Below are positions 8,452 to 16,461 of a stretch of 17,822 bases of DNA, one piece after another; the stretch's first letter is position 1; every line of letters starts with the position of its first letter. The notes under the pieces were generated by a model that did not search any database, had not been told where the DNA came from, and was given only the letters and a program-made list of their open reading frames with translations. This stretch comes from an uncultured Actinomycetes bacterium (lineage in GTDB: Bacteria > Actinomycetota > Thermoleophilia > Solirubrobacterales > 70-9), in assembly GCA_946886425.1 (NCBI GenBank), contig CAMPIP010000030.1, positions 1 through 17,822 of the forward strand, in the 5' to 3' direction. Made by a program: the position numbers and the translations under genes.

Positions 8452-9912
8452 CTACGCGAGCGTTGTCCGCATCTCCTCGATGTCCGCCAGCTGCGAGTCG
8501 ACCCAGTCGCCGGGATTCCTGGAGAGGATGATCTCCTTGAGCCGCGCCGACCGCGCGTGGCGCTCCTCGGGGCTCATCGTCAGGGCCCGGTAGATCGCGT
8601 CGGCCTGCTCCTGGATGTCGAAGGGGTTGACGGTGAGGGTGCAGTCGCCGAGCTCTTCGTGGGAGCCGGTGTTCTCGGAGAGCATCAGGACGCCGTCGCG
8701 GGTATTGACCGCCGGGGCCTCCTTGGCGACCAGGTTCATGCCGTCGAAGATCGAGTTGACCATCAGCAGGTCGAAGTGCTTGTAGCGGGCGACGGCGTCG
8801 TGGAAGTTCTCGTAGATGCGCAGGTCGATCGGCATCCAGTCGGTGGTGCCGTGGCGGTGGTTGACGACCGCGACCAGGGCTTCGATCCGCTCCAGGTACT
8901 CGGCGTACTCGGGGACGTCCTGGCGGGAGGGCTGCAGGTGGGCGATGAAGGTGACCTCTTCGCGGAACTCCGGGTGCTGTTCGAGGAAGGTGTCGAAGGC
9001 GGTGAAGCCGCGCAGCACGTTCTTGGAGAGGTCGGCGCGATCGACGCGGATGATCAGGTGCTTGCGGCGGCGCTCCAGAACCTCGCGCTCGGCGCTCGTC
9101 ACCTCCGGCGATTCGGCCGCCTGCTGCAGGCGCGCGGCGTCGATCGAGAGCGGGTAGGCGCGGCAAAGGGTGCGGCCGCGGGCATGCCGGACTTCGCGGG
9201 TCACGTAGTCGACCTCGGCCTCCAGCAGTTCGTCGCAGCAGCGCAGGAAGTTGATGCAGTAGGCGTGGGTGTGGAAGCCGATGATGTCGTTGGCCAGCAT
9301 CCCCTCGAAGATCGCCTCGCGGATCCGGCCCGGCAACACCCGCCAGCTGTCCGGCTGGGACCAGGGGATGTGGACGAAGTGGTGGAGGAAGACGTCCGGA
9401 CGCTCGGCCCGGATCATCCCGGGCGCGGTGTAGAGGTGGTAGTCGTGCAGCATCACCAGCGGCCGCTCCTGCTCGGAGATCTGGCTGACCACGGCGCGGG
9501 CGATGTCGCGGTTGACCGCCTGGTAGCCGAAGTCCCAGGCGTCGAGCTCGTCCTGGCGGATGTCCGGTGCGTTGGAGAGGTCCCAGAGGTAGTGCTGGAT
9601 GAACCAGAGGATCGGGTTGGCGATCACGTTGTAGAAGCGGTCGTAGGCTTCGGGGTCGCTGCCGACGAGGAGGACCTTGTAGTCGACGCCTTCGAGGCTC
9701 AACTCGGCCGGGCCGCCCTTCTCTTCGGAGACGGCGACGTCCTCGTCGGTCATCGCCGAGGCGATCCAGAGCGCGTCGCGGTGCCGGACCAGGCCGGAGA
9801 GCGCGGTCACCAGGCCGCCCCCGCCGCGCCGCACCGTGCGCTCGCCGTCGGCGTCCCGCTCGAACTGGGCGGGACCGCGGTTCGAGACGATGATCAGCGG
9901 CGAGCCCTCCAC
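8452..9912 (-). CDS. otsA: GT20-family glycosyltransferase, probable trehalose-6-phosphate synthase
   Basis: 486 residues, a GT-B fold enzyme of the OtsA family, which joins NDP-glucose and glucose-6-phosphate into trehalose-6-phosphate. Family marks: LIIVSNRGP at 6-14, a Gly-rich donor loop RRGGGGLVTALSG (28-40), HDYHL (156-160), HIPW (181-184), GFHTHAYCINFLR (212-224), RADLSKN with Arg292 and Lys297 that hold donor phosphates, and FDGMNLVAKE with Asp390 and Glu398. The protein is diverged from E. coli OtsA in the N-terminal loop and after the last motif (SENTGSHEEL), so the acceptor could differ. No OtsB-type phosphatase is encoded nearby. GTG at 9912 is 18 bp after the treT stop, without a clear Shine-Dalgarno sequence, suggesting coupled expression. 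Family firm, precise substrate less so. Confidence 0.88.
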   Translation of the reverse strand: MEGSPLIIVSNRGPAQFERDADGERTVRRGGGGLVTALSGLVRHRDALWIASAMTDEDVAVSEEKGGPAELSLEGVDYKVLLVGSDPEAYDRFYNVIANPILWFIQHYLWDLSNAPDIRQDELDAWDFGYQAVNRDIARAVVSQISEQERPLVMLHDYHLYTAPGMIRAERPDVFLHHFVHIPWSQPDSWRVLPGRIREAIFEGMLANDIIGFHTHAYCINFLRCCDELLEAEVDYVTREVRHARGRTLCRAYPLSIDAARLQQAAESPEVTSAEREVLERRRKHLIIRVDRADLSKNVLRGFTAFDTFLEQHPEFREEVTFIAHLQPSRQDVPEYAEYLERIEALVAVVNHRHGTTDWMPIDLRIYENFHDAVARYKHFDLLMVNSIFDGMNLVAKEAPAVNTRDGVLMLSENTGSHEELGDCTLTVNPFDIQEQADAIYRALTMSPEERHARSARLKEIILSRNPGDWVDSQLADIEEMRTTLA

Positions 9913-9930
9913 GCCGCAGAGACTACGCGG

Positions 9931-11175
9931 TCAGCCTTCGAGCTTCCCGATCAGCCCGAGCCAGTCGCGCAGCAGTCGCGGCGAGAGGAACTCGCGGCGA
10001 GCGTGCTCCTTGCCGGCCCGCCCGAGGCTCTTGCCGAGCCCGGGGTTCTCGAGGATCTCCAGGCAGCGCTGGGCGCACTCGGAGGGGGAGTTGACGAGGA
10101 AGCCGCTGATCCCGTCCTCGATCTGCAGGGGGATGCCGCCGACGTTGCCGGCGACCGTCGGGCGGCCCTTCCAGAGCGCCTCGGTGACGGTCAGGCCGAA
10201 GCCCTCGCGGATCGACTTCTGCAGGACCACGTCGGACTGGGACTGGAAGGCGTTGACCTCGATCGCGCCGACGTTGTTGAGGTTGCTGAGGATCTTGATG
10301 TCGGGATCGTTGTCGGCGTATTCGTAGGTCTTCTGGAAGTACTCGCGGCCCTCGGGGTCGTCGCTGGCCATCGAGCCGACCATCGCCAGCTGCGCCTCCG
10401 GGATCTTCGCGGTCACCTCCCGGTAGGCGTCGATGACGCCGATCGGGTCCTTCCAGGGGTCGAAGCGGGAGACCTGGGTGAGCAGCGGCCGGTCGGGGTC
10501 GATCCCGAACTGCTTGCAGACGAAGGCCGCGTCCTCGGGCGAGAAGGCCATGTTCTTCGGCGAGAGCGGGTCGATCGCCGGGGGGATGATGTTGACGCCG
10601 TCGCGGCCGGCGCCGTCCATCCCGGAGGGGACGTAGGCGGGAAGGTGCCAGACGCTCGCGTCGTACTCCTCGATCAGCGGCAGCAGCCGGGCGATCGGGG
10701 CCGGGTTCGGAGTCGAGAGGTCGATGTGGCAGCGCCAGATCCAGTTCTTGCCCTTGGCGAGGGCGCCGCGGCGCAGGCCGATCGGCTGCGGGTCGTGGAC
10801 GATCACCGTGTCCCACTCGCCTTCCAAGCCCTCGGCGTTCATCTGGTTGATCTCGTCGAACAGCTCCCACTGCTCGTCGCTGAGGCTCTCCTCGGCCCCC
10901 TGCAGGGAGTTGTGGAGGAGCTTGGTGGCGTTGAAGAACTCCTCTTTGCCGAAGATCACGTGCCAGTGGGCGTCGACGCCGGCGTCCCGCATCAGCGGCA
11001 CGATCGTGTAGAGGATCTCCGAGACCCCGCCGCCGAAGGCCGTGGCGCTGACGTGGAGGACCCGCTTGCCCTTGAGGGGCTCCGCCAGTTCGCGGATCTG
11101 CTCGGTCAGCTCTTTGCCGACCACGTGGGTGTAGTCGGTGAGCGCCTTCTGGCCGAGTGCGACTTCTTGAAGCAA
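9931..11175 (-). CDS. treT: Trehalose glycosyltransferring synthase TreT (GT4)
   Basis: 414 residues, very similar along its length to the TreT enzymes of Pyrococcus/Thermococcus and Rubrobacter as I remember them. TreT forms trehalose directly from NDP-glucose and glucose. Motifs: HVSATAFGGGVSEIL (41-55), FFNATKLLHNSLQG (80-93), VHDPQP (126-131), WRCHIDLSTPN (147-157), the donor-site QVSRFDPWKD (234-243) and the GT4 EX7E motif REGFGLTVTEALW with Glu324 and Glu332. TTG at 11175 is chosen because the preceding-family N-terminus (EV..G...L.DY..VVG) begins right there; no Shine-Dalgarno sequence is present. It follows the htrA-like stop by 37 bp and precedes the GT20 gene. Trehalose serves as an osmo- and desiccation protectant. 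Confidence 0.93.
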   Translation of the reverse strand: MLQEVALGQKALTDYTHVVGKELTEQIRELAEPLKGKRVLHVSATAFGGGVSEILYTIVPLMRDAGVDAHWHVIFGKEEFFNATKLLHNSLQGAEESLSDEQWELFDEINQMNAEGLEGEWDTVIVHDPQPIGLRRGALAKGKNWIWRCHIDLSTPNPAPIARLLPLIEEYDASVWHLPAYVPSGMDGAGRDGVNIIPPAIDPLSPKNMAFSPEDAAFVCKQFGIDPDRPLLTQVSRFDPWKDPIGVIDAYREVTAKIPEAQLAMVGSMASDDPEGREYFQKTYEYADNDPDIKILSNLNNVGAIEVNAFQSQSDVVLQKSIREGFGLTVTEALWKGRPTVAGNVGGIPLQIEDGISGFLVNSPSECAQRCLEILENPGLGKSLGRAGKEHARREFLSPRLLRDWLGLIGKLEG

Positions 11176-11176
11176 G

Positions 11177-11202
11177 GCCGGAGTTCTACACGGAATTCCG
11201 GC
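11177..11202. other. Short inverted repeat between htrA-like gene and treT
   Basis: GCCGGA (11177-11182) pairs with TCCGGC (11197-11202) and the interval includes the palindrome CGGAATTCCG (11191-11200). It covers nearly all of the 37-bp gap upstream of treT. It could be a weak attenuator or a protein-binding palindrome; no T-run is present. Confidence 0.3.
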
Positions 11203-11212
11203 GCGTAGGCGG

Positions 11213-12355
11213 TCAGCCGCCCGAGGGGCCGTCCGGGCGCTTGCCGAGGGTCATCTCGACCTGGTCGCGCTGACCGTCGCGGAGCACCGTCATGGTCACC
11301 GTCTCGCCGGGCTTCTTGGTGGCGATCAGGCGGGCCAGATCGTCGGGCTCGACGACGTCGTGGCCGTCGACCTGGAGGATCACGTCGCCGCCGGTGCGGT
11401 ATTCGGCGGCCTGGAAGCGCAGTTTCTCCTCGCCGCCTTCGAGCCCGGCCTTGTCGGCGGGGCCGCCCGGAACGACTTCGGCGAGCAGGCCGCCGAAGGT
11501 GGTGTCGAGCCCGAGCTTCGCGGCCAGCTGCGGGTAGAGCGCCTGGCTGGAGACGCCGATGTAGGCGTATTCGGCGGTTCCGTCCTCCTCGAGTTGGGCG
11601 ACCGAGCGCTTCACGGTCGAGATCGGCACCGCGAAGCCGACGCCGTCGTTGGCGCCGGAGTTGGTCTCGATCTGCTGGTTGATGCCGATCACCCGGGCCG
11701 CCGCGTCGAGCAGCGGGCCGCCGGAGTTGCCGGGATTGATCGAGGCGTCGGTCTGGATCGCGCCCTCGATCTGGAACTGGGTCAGCGACTGGACCGAGCG
11801 GTCGATCGCCGAGACGATCCCGCTGGAGAGGGACTGCTGCTCGCCGAAGGGGCTGCCGATCGCCGCCACCGGCTGGCCCACCCGCAGCACGGCGTCGTTC
11901 CCCAGCTCCAACGGGTGCAGCTCGAAGCCGTCGGGCTTGACCTTCAGCAGGGCGACGTCGGCGAAGGGGTCGAAGCCGACGATCTTCGCCGGCAGCACGT
12001 TGCGGTCGGGGAATTCGATGTAGACGGCCTTGGCCGCGGACCGCGAGGCGCCACCCGATTCGTCGGTGACGACGTGGGCGTTGGTGACGATCTCGCCGGC
12101 GGCATTGAGGACGAACCCGGAGCCCTCGGCGGCGCCGGCGTCGAAGACGGAGCGGATCGTGACCACGCCGGGAGCCGCCTCGCGGAAGACCCGGGCGGCG
12201 TCGAAGCCGGCGCCGGCGGTCTCGACGATCACCCGCGGCGCCTCGGCGGCGCGGGTCCCGCCTTCGCCGCTGGAGTCGCCGCCCTCGCCGGAGCCGCAGC
12301 CGGCGAGCAGCGCCAGGCAGAGCAGCAGCGCCCCCAGCGTCGCGCGGGTCTTCAT
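11213..12355 (-). CDS. HtrA/DegP-type trypsin-like serine protease with PDZ domain, lipoprotein
   Basis: 380 residues. The N-terminus is a lipoprotein signal (LLAGC, Cys20) and a Gly/Ser-rich spacer, so the mature protein should be lipid-anchored outside the membrane. The protease domain (about 55-255) has the full triad: His94 in TNAHVV, Asp133 in DPFADVALLKV and Ser211 in NPGNSGGPLL. A single PDZ domain follows (about 262-372; GLLAEVVPGGPADKAGL and GDVILQVDGHDVVEPDDLARLI), interrupted by a short insert (GGEEKLRFQAAEYRTG). Such proteases degrade or refold misfolded envelope proteins. Its ATG overlaps the kinase stop by four bases (ATGA), so it is translated with the two-component system; the arrangement matches mycobacterial MprA-MprB-PepD, although PepD is anchored by a transmembrane segment. 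Confidence 0.95.
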   Translation of the reverse strand: MKTRATLGALLLCLALLAGCGSGEGGDSSGEGGTRAAEAPRVIVETAGAGFDAARVFREAAPGVVTIRSVFDAGAAEGSGFVLNAAGEIVTNAHVVTDESGGASRSAAKAVYIEFPDRNVLPAKIVGFDPFADVALLKVKPDGFELHPLELGNDAVLRVGQPVAAIGSPFGEQQSLSSGIVSAIDRSVQSLTQFQIEGAIQTDASINPGNSGGPLLDAAARVIGINQQIETNSGANDGVGFAVPISTVKRSVAQLEEDGTAEYAYIGVSSQALYPQLAAKLGLDTTFGGLLAEVVPGGPADKAGLEGGEEKLRFQAAEYRTGGDVILQVDGHDVVEPDDLARLIATKKPGETVTMTVLRDGQRDQVEMTLGKRPDGPSGG

Positions 12356-13419
12356 CCGCGGGCCCTGAGCACCGGCGCCGCGGTGGGGACCGTCGATTCG
12401 ACGGCGGGGGGCAGGTCGAGCGTGAAGGCGGTGAAGCGGCGGCTGGAGCTGATCGAGATACGCCCGTCCATGCGCTGGGCGAGCTCGCGGGCGATCGCCA
12501 GGCCGAGGCCGGAGCCGCCGGCGGAGTCGGCGGTGTAGAAGCGCTCGAAGATCCGCCCCTGGACGCGCTGCGGGATCCCGGCTCCCTCGTCGGAGACGGT
12601 CAGCTCGGCGCGGCGGTTGACGGAGTACGTAGTCACGGTCACCTTGGTGCCCTCGGCCGTGTGGGTGAGGGCGTTGTCGAGGAGGATACGGATGATCTGG
12701 CGCACCCGGTCGGGGTCGGCGAGCGCCAGCGCCGGCTGGTCGGGAGTGCGCAGCTCCAGGCGTGAGCCGCGCAAATCGGCGCGCGCGCCGAACTCCCTGG
12801 TGACCTCGCGGGCGAGAGCGCCGAGATCGACGTCGCGGACCTGCATCACCATTGCCCCGGCATCGAGCTGGGAGAGGTCGAGGAGGTCGGCGGTGAGCTT
12901 GGTGAGGCGGTCGATCTGCTGCCGCATCGTCCGCACGAACTCTTCGCGCTCCTCCGGGCTCGGGTCCTCCTCTTCGAGCAGCTCGACGAAGCCGCCGAGG
13001 CTGAAGATCGGCGTCCGCAGCTCGTGGGACGCGTTGGCGATGAATTGCTTGCGGGCGCTGTCGAGCTCGGCCAGGCGGCGCTGCATCTCGTTGAAGGTGC
13101 GGGCGAGCTGACCGAGCTGGCCGGCCGAGGCGATCGGGATCGGCGTTTCGAAGTTCCCGTCGGCGACTTTGCGGGCGGCGTCCTGGAGCCGGGCGATGTT
13201 GCGCGCCGCCATGTGCGCGTAATAGACGCCGATCGCGGCGGCGATCGCGACCGCGATCAGGCCGCCGACGAGGATCTGGCCTTTGACGGAGCCGAGGCCG
13301 CTGGCGGCACCGCCGATCGCGACCGCGTAGAGGTAGACGACGAAGACGGTGCCGATCGCGATCGCGATCGAGATGACCGTGATCCGGCTGCCCAGCGTCG
13401 TGAGCTTGAGCCGGCGCAT
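12352..13419 (-). CDS. Sensor histidine kinase with HAMP domain
   Basis: 355 residues. Two transmembrane segments (about 13-36 and 48-68) are separated by only about a dozen residues. Then come a HAMP domain (69-121), the dimerisation/phosphoacceptor motif ANASHELRTPI with His132, the N box LLDNALTHT, the G1 box SDEGAGIP, the F box IFERFYTAD and the G2 box GGSGLGLAIARE. It should autophosphorylate His132 and pass the phosphate to Asp56 of the regulator encoded just upstream. ATG at 13419 has TAGGAG directly before it, overlapping the regulator's stop. With so short an external loop, it likely senses the membrane itself or acts through a partner, unlike MprB, which has a large external domain. 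Confidence 0.96.
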   Translation of the reverse strand: MRRLKLTTLGSRITVISIAIAIGTVFVVYLYAVAIGGAASGLGSVKGQILVGGLIAVAIAAAIGVYYAHMAARNIARLQDAARKVADGNFETPIPIASAGQLGQLARTFNEMQRRLAELDSARKQFIANASHELRTPIFSLGGFVELLEEEDPSPEEREEFVRTMRQQIDRLTKLTADLLDLSQLDAGAMVMQVRDVDLGALAREVTREFGARADLRGSRLELRTPDQPALALADPDRVRQIIRILLDNALTHTAEGTKVTVTTYSVNRRAELTVSDEGAGIPQRVQGRIFERFYTADSAGGSGLGLAIARELAQRMDGRISISSSRRFTAFTLDLPPAVESTVPTAAPVLRARG

Positions 13420-13422
13420 CTC

Positions 13423-14118
<696 letters not shown>

Positions 14119-14125
14119 GGCTGAC

Positions 14126-14131
14126 AGAGTA
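14126..14131 (-). promoter_or_regulatory. Candidate -10 box of the two-component operon
   Basis: TACTCT on the minus strand, 7 bases before the GTG start of the response regulator, implying a leaderless message. No clear -35 box is seen. The region is shared with the divergent FlgM-like gene. Confidence 0.45.
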
Positions 14132-14172
14132 GTGCGCCCACCGACGTGGACACATGTGCGAGTACCCAGAAC

Positions 14173-14200
14173 TAAGGATCTGATTTTAGGTAGCCGATAA
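14173..14200 (+). promoter_or_regulatory. Sigma-28 (FliA/WhiG)-type promoter of the FlgM-like gene
   Basis: GCCGATAA at 14193-14200 is identical to the known -10 consensus of flagellar sigma-28 and Streptomyces WhiG. TAAG at 14173-14176 is a 3-of-4 match to the -35 TAAA at a spacing of 16 bases, within the range known for this class. The element points to the small FlgM-like gene whose ATG starts 8 bases after the -10, so the transcript would be leaderless or nearly so. The surrounding 30 bases are unusually AT-rich for this genome. Confidence 0.65.
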
Positions 14201-14208
14201 GTGGGGCG

Positions 14209-14391
14209 ATGCAAGCACAGGAACTGAAGACCCTGGTCGAAGCGGGCACCTACAAGCCCGACCCCTCGCAGATCGCGACGGCGATGCTGCGCCGGCGCGG
14301 CGTTCGCGAGCTGCTCGTCCTCGGCGGCGGGCCTAGCGCCCCAGCTGGTCGAATCCCCTCGCGTCAAGCTTCGCCCCGCCGGGCAGCCTGA
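14209..14391 (+). CDS. Small FlgM-like anti-sigma factor (candidate)
   Basis: A 60-residue protein. Residues 5-35 (ELKTLVEAGTYKPDPSQIAT, then AMLRRRGVRELL) match the C-terminal sigma-binding pattern of FlgM, in which a helix, 'G-Y-D...IA...ML' and a second helix follow one another; bacterial FlgM proteins are about 90-100 residues, so this would be a minimal form. The final 25 residues are Pro/Arg-rich and look unconserved. They overlap the 3' end of thiL by 59 bp in a convergent, tail-to-tail arrangement. No flagellar genes are in the window. The ATG is 8 bases downstream of a sigma-28-like promoter, the expected autoregulatory setting for an anti-sigma-28. The similarity is by eye only; it could be an unrelated small protein. 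Confidence 0.6.
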   Translation: MQAQELKTLVEAGTYKPDPSQIATAMLRRRGVRELLVLGGGPSAPAGRIPSRQASPRRAA

Positions 14392-15319
14392 TCTCGACCC
14401 CTTCGCCGGCCACGACCGTGCCGATCTGGCCCAGGGTCGTCGCTTCCCGCGCGGCGATCCCGCTTGTCGCCTCGGCCAGCCGCTCCGCGGGCAGGGCCGC
14501 GAGCAGCTCGTAGTCCTCGCCGCCTGAGCTCGCCAGCTCGAGCGGCTCGGTGCCCAGCGCGAGGGCGATCTCGGCGACGCCCTTGGCGAGGGGGAGCGAG
14601 CCGGCCTCGATCTCGAGCCGGGCGCCGCTTGCCAAGGCGAGGTGGGCGGCGTCGCCGCCGAGCCCGTCGCTGAGGTCGATCATCGCCCGGGCGCCGGCGC
14701 CGGCGAGGGCGCGTCCGGCACCGAGGCGCGGCTGCGGCTCCAGCTGGCGGCGGCGCAGGCGGGCGGCCGTCTCGGCGTCGACGGCGGCGGCCAGGGAGGG
14801 GTTCTCCAGGAGCGCCAGTCCCGCCGCGGCGCCGCCGAGCTCGCCGGTGAGGACGAGCACGTCGCCGGGTCGGGCGCCGCCGCGGCTGACCATGTCCTCG
14901 GGCCGGGCCGCGTGGCCGACCACGGTGACGGCAAGGGTCAGGGCCGGGGCGCGGCTGACGTCGCCGCCGGCGATCGTGGTGCCGGTGCGCTCGGCCAGCG
15001 CGGCCATGCCGTCGGCCAGCTCCAGGCACGCGGGCTCGCCGAGGTCGGCCGGGAGGCCGAGGACGACGTAGGCCTCGCCCGCCTCGGCGCCCATCGCCGC
15101 CAGGTCGGAGAGTGCCGTGGCCAGCGCCTTGTGGCCGATCTGGGTCGGGGAGGCGGTGTCGCGGCGGAAATGGACTCCCTCGACGAGGGCGTCCACCGAG
15201 GTCGCCGTGGCGCCGCCCGGGACCGTCACGGCAGCGTCGTCGCCGCTGCCCAGGTGGACCCGCGGCCCGGGCGCGCCCAGCCGTTCTCTCACCTTGGCCA
15301 GCAGCTCGAACTCGCCCAC
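14333..15319 (-). CDS. thiL: Thiamine-monophosphate kinase
   Basis: 328 residues, the usual ThiL length. ThiL phosphorylates thiamine monophosphate with ATP to the active cofactor thiamine diphosphate, in the cytoplasm. Motifs: GEFELLAKVRERL at the start, GSGDDAAV (24-31), SVDALVEGVHFRRD (41-54), AGGDVSRAP (117-125), MIDLSDGLGGDAAHLA (213-228) and SSGGEDYELLAAL (264-276), with the Asp/Gly residues that hold magnesium and ATP. GTG at 15319 is chosen because AGGGAG lies 9 bases upstream and the conserved N-terminus starts there; a longer in-frame reading to 15637 would run into the divergent gene. No other thiamine genes are adjacent. It is divergent from the UPF0104-like gene with 55 bp between starts. 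Confidence 0.96.
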   Translation of the reverse strand: MGEFELLAKVRERLGAPGPRVHLGSGDDAAVTVPGGATATSVDALVEGVHFRRDTASPTQIGHKALATALSDLAAMGAEAGEAYVVLGLPADLGEPACLELADGMAALAERTGTTIAGGDVSRAPALTLAVTVVGHAARPEDMVSRGGARPGDVLVLTGELGGAAAGLALLENPSLAAAVDAETAARLRRRQLEPQPRLGAGRALAGAGARAMIDLSDGLGGDAAHLALASGARLEIEAGSLPLAKGVAEIALALGTEPLELASSGGEDYELLAALPAERLAEATSGIAAREATTLGQIGTVVAGEGVEIRLPGGAKLDARGFDQLGR

Positions 15320-15360
15320 GCCCTGATTCTCCCTAACCGGAGTTCGCCCGTCGACCTCAC

Positions 15361-15366
15361 TATGGT
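15361..15366 (+). promoter_or_regulatory. Candidate -10 box of the UPF0104-like gene
   Basis: TATGGT, 8 bases before the GTG start at 15375. No Shine-Dalgarno sequence is present and no strong -35 is seen. It again suggests a leaderless message. Confidence 0.4.
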
Positions 15367-15374
15367 GCGACGAC

Positions 15375-16451
15375 GTGGAGCGCAGCCAACCACTCCTGCA
15401 CCGGATCGGCGAGGCCGGGGCACGCTTCGGATCGCGCCCGCCGCGCAGCCGTCGCGTCCGCCTTGCCCTGCAGATCGGCCTCGTCGTCCTGATCTTCGGG
15501 TTCCTCGTCCTCACGGTCATCGACCAGTGGTCGGAGATCAAGAGCGAAGGCGTCCACTTCAAGGTCGGCTGGCTGGTCCCGGGCGTGGTCATCCTGCCCT
15601 TCTTCTTCGTCTTCAGCGCCCTCGGCTGGGAGTTCATCCTCCGCTTCCTCGGCCACCCGATCGGGTTCGGCCGCGCCCAGGTCGCCTGGGGGCAGCCGCT
15701 GCTGGCGCGCTACGTCCCCGGCAGCGTCCTCTACGTGCTCGGCCGCGTGCTGCTCTCCGAGCGGGCGGGGGTGTCGCGCCGGGTGACGATCGCCAGCATC
15801 GTCTACGAACAGGCGATCTCGGCCACCTCGGCGATCGTCGTCGCCGCCTACTTCATCCTCAACCACCCGGACCTGCAGGGGCAACCGCTGCGGTTCGCGG
15901 TGCTGCTGCTGATCCCGCTGGCGATCGCGCTCCTGCACCCCCGCGTGTTCGGGCCACTGGCCAACAAGGCGCTGAAGGCGTTCGGCCGCGAGCCGCTGCC
16001 CTCGGTGATCTCGCTGAAGGGCGTGCTGGCCCTGCTCGTCTACTTCTCGGCCAACTGGTTCGTGGTCGCGCTCGGCATCTACTGCGTCGCCCGCTCGGTC
16101 ACCTACATACCCTTCGACGACATCCTCCTGGTCGGCTCCGCGCAGGCGATCGGGTACTTCGCGGCGCTCGTCACCCTGGTCGCGCCCGCCGGGCTGGGCG
16201 TTCGCGACGCCGCCTTCGCCTGGGGGGTCAAGGCGGCGCTGCCGGGCAAGAGCTTCGCGCTCGGCTCGCTGATCGCGATCGCCGTGCGCGGCGTGATGAC
16301 GGTCGGCGAACTCATCTACGTCGGCACCGTCACCGCCCTCGGCCGCCGCGAGGGCTGGAGCGTCCAGACCGGCATCATCCACGCCTCGCCCGAGGAGCAG
16401 GAGGCCGAGGCGAAGGGCGAGCGGGGCGGCCACTCCCCCGAAATCCTCTGA
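15375..16451 (+). CDS. UPF0104 / LPG-synthase-TM-like integral membrane protein
   Basis: 358 residues with a basic N-terminus and about seven hydrophobic segments (about 31-50, 66-90, 138-162, 173-190, 215-240, 248-273 and 294-321). Two motifs characteristic of this family are present: ARYVPGSVLYVLGR (111-124) and VAPAGLGVRDAAFAWG (269-284). Relatives are the membrane half of lysyl-phosphatidylglycerol synthases (MprF) and archaeal AglD-like proteins, often linked to transport or transfer of lipid-linked molecules. The C-terminal tail is Glu-rich and cytoplasmic. GTG 15375 is the only suitable start, since an ATG at 15362 is out of frame. The GT87-type gene farther right might act on lipid-linked sugars too, but a link is speculative. 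Confidence 0.85.
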   Translation: MERSQPLLHRIGEAGARFGSRPPRSRRVRLALQIGLVVLIFGFLVLTVIDQWSEIKSEGVHFKVGWLVPGVVILPFFFVFSALGWEFILRFLGHPIGFGRAQVAWGQPLLARYVPGSVLYVLGRVLLSERAGVSRRVTIASIVYEQAISATSAIVVAAYFILNHPDLQGQPLRFAVLLLIPLAIALLHPRVFGPLANKALKAFGREPLPSVISLKGVLALLVYFSANWFVVALGIYCVARSVTYIPFDDILLVGSAQAIGYFAALVTLVAPAGLGVRDAAFAWGVKAALPGKSFALGSLIAIAVRGVMTVGELIYVGTVTALGRREGWSVQTGIIHASPEEQEAEAKGERGGHSPEIL

Positions 16452-16461
16452 GTTCGTGTTC

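Noticed and set aside
7775..9166. Long minus-strand open frame in an alternative frame of the GT20 gene that runs through the inverted repeat
   Set aside because: Out of frame with the recognised enzyme, Arg/Pro-rich, and it would read through the repeat and into rpsF.
8557..11208. Very long (883-codon) plus-strand open frame opposite treT and the GT20 gene
   Set aside because: It is the antisense shadow of two strongly recognised enzymes; composition is Val/Gly/Asp-rich without any domain, as expected for the reverse of high-GC codons.
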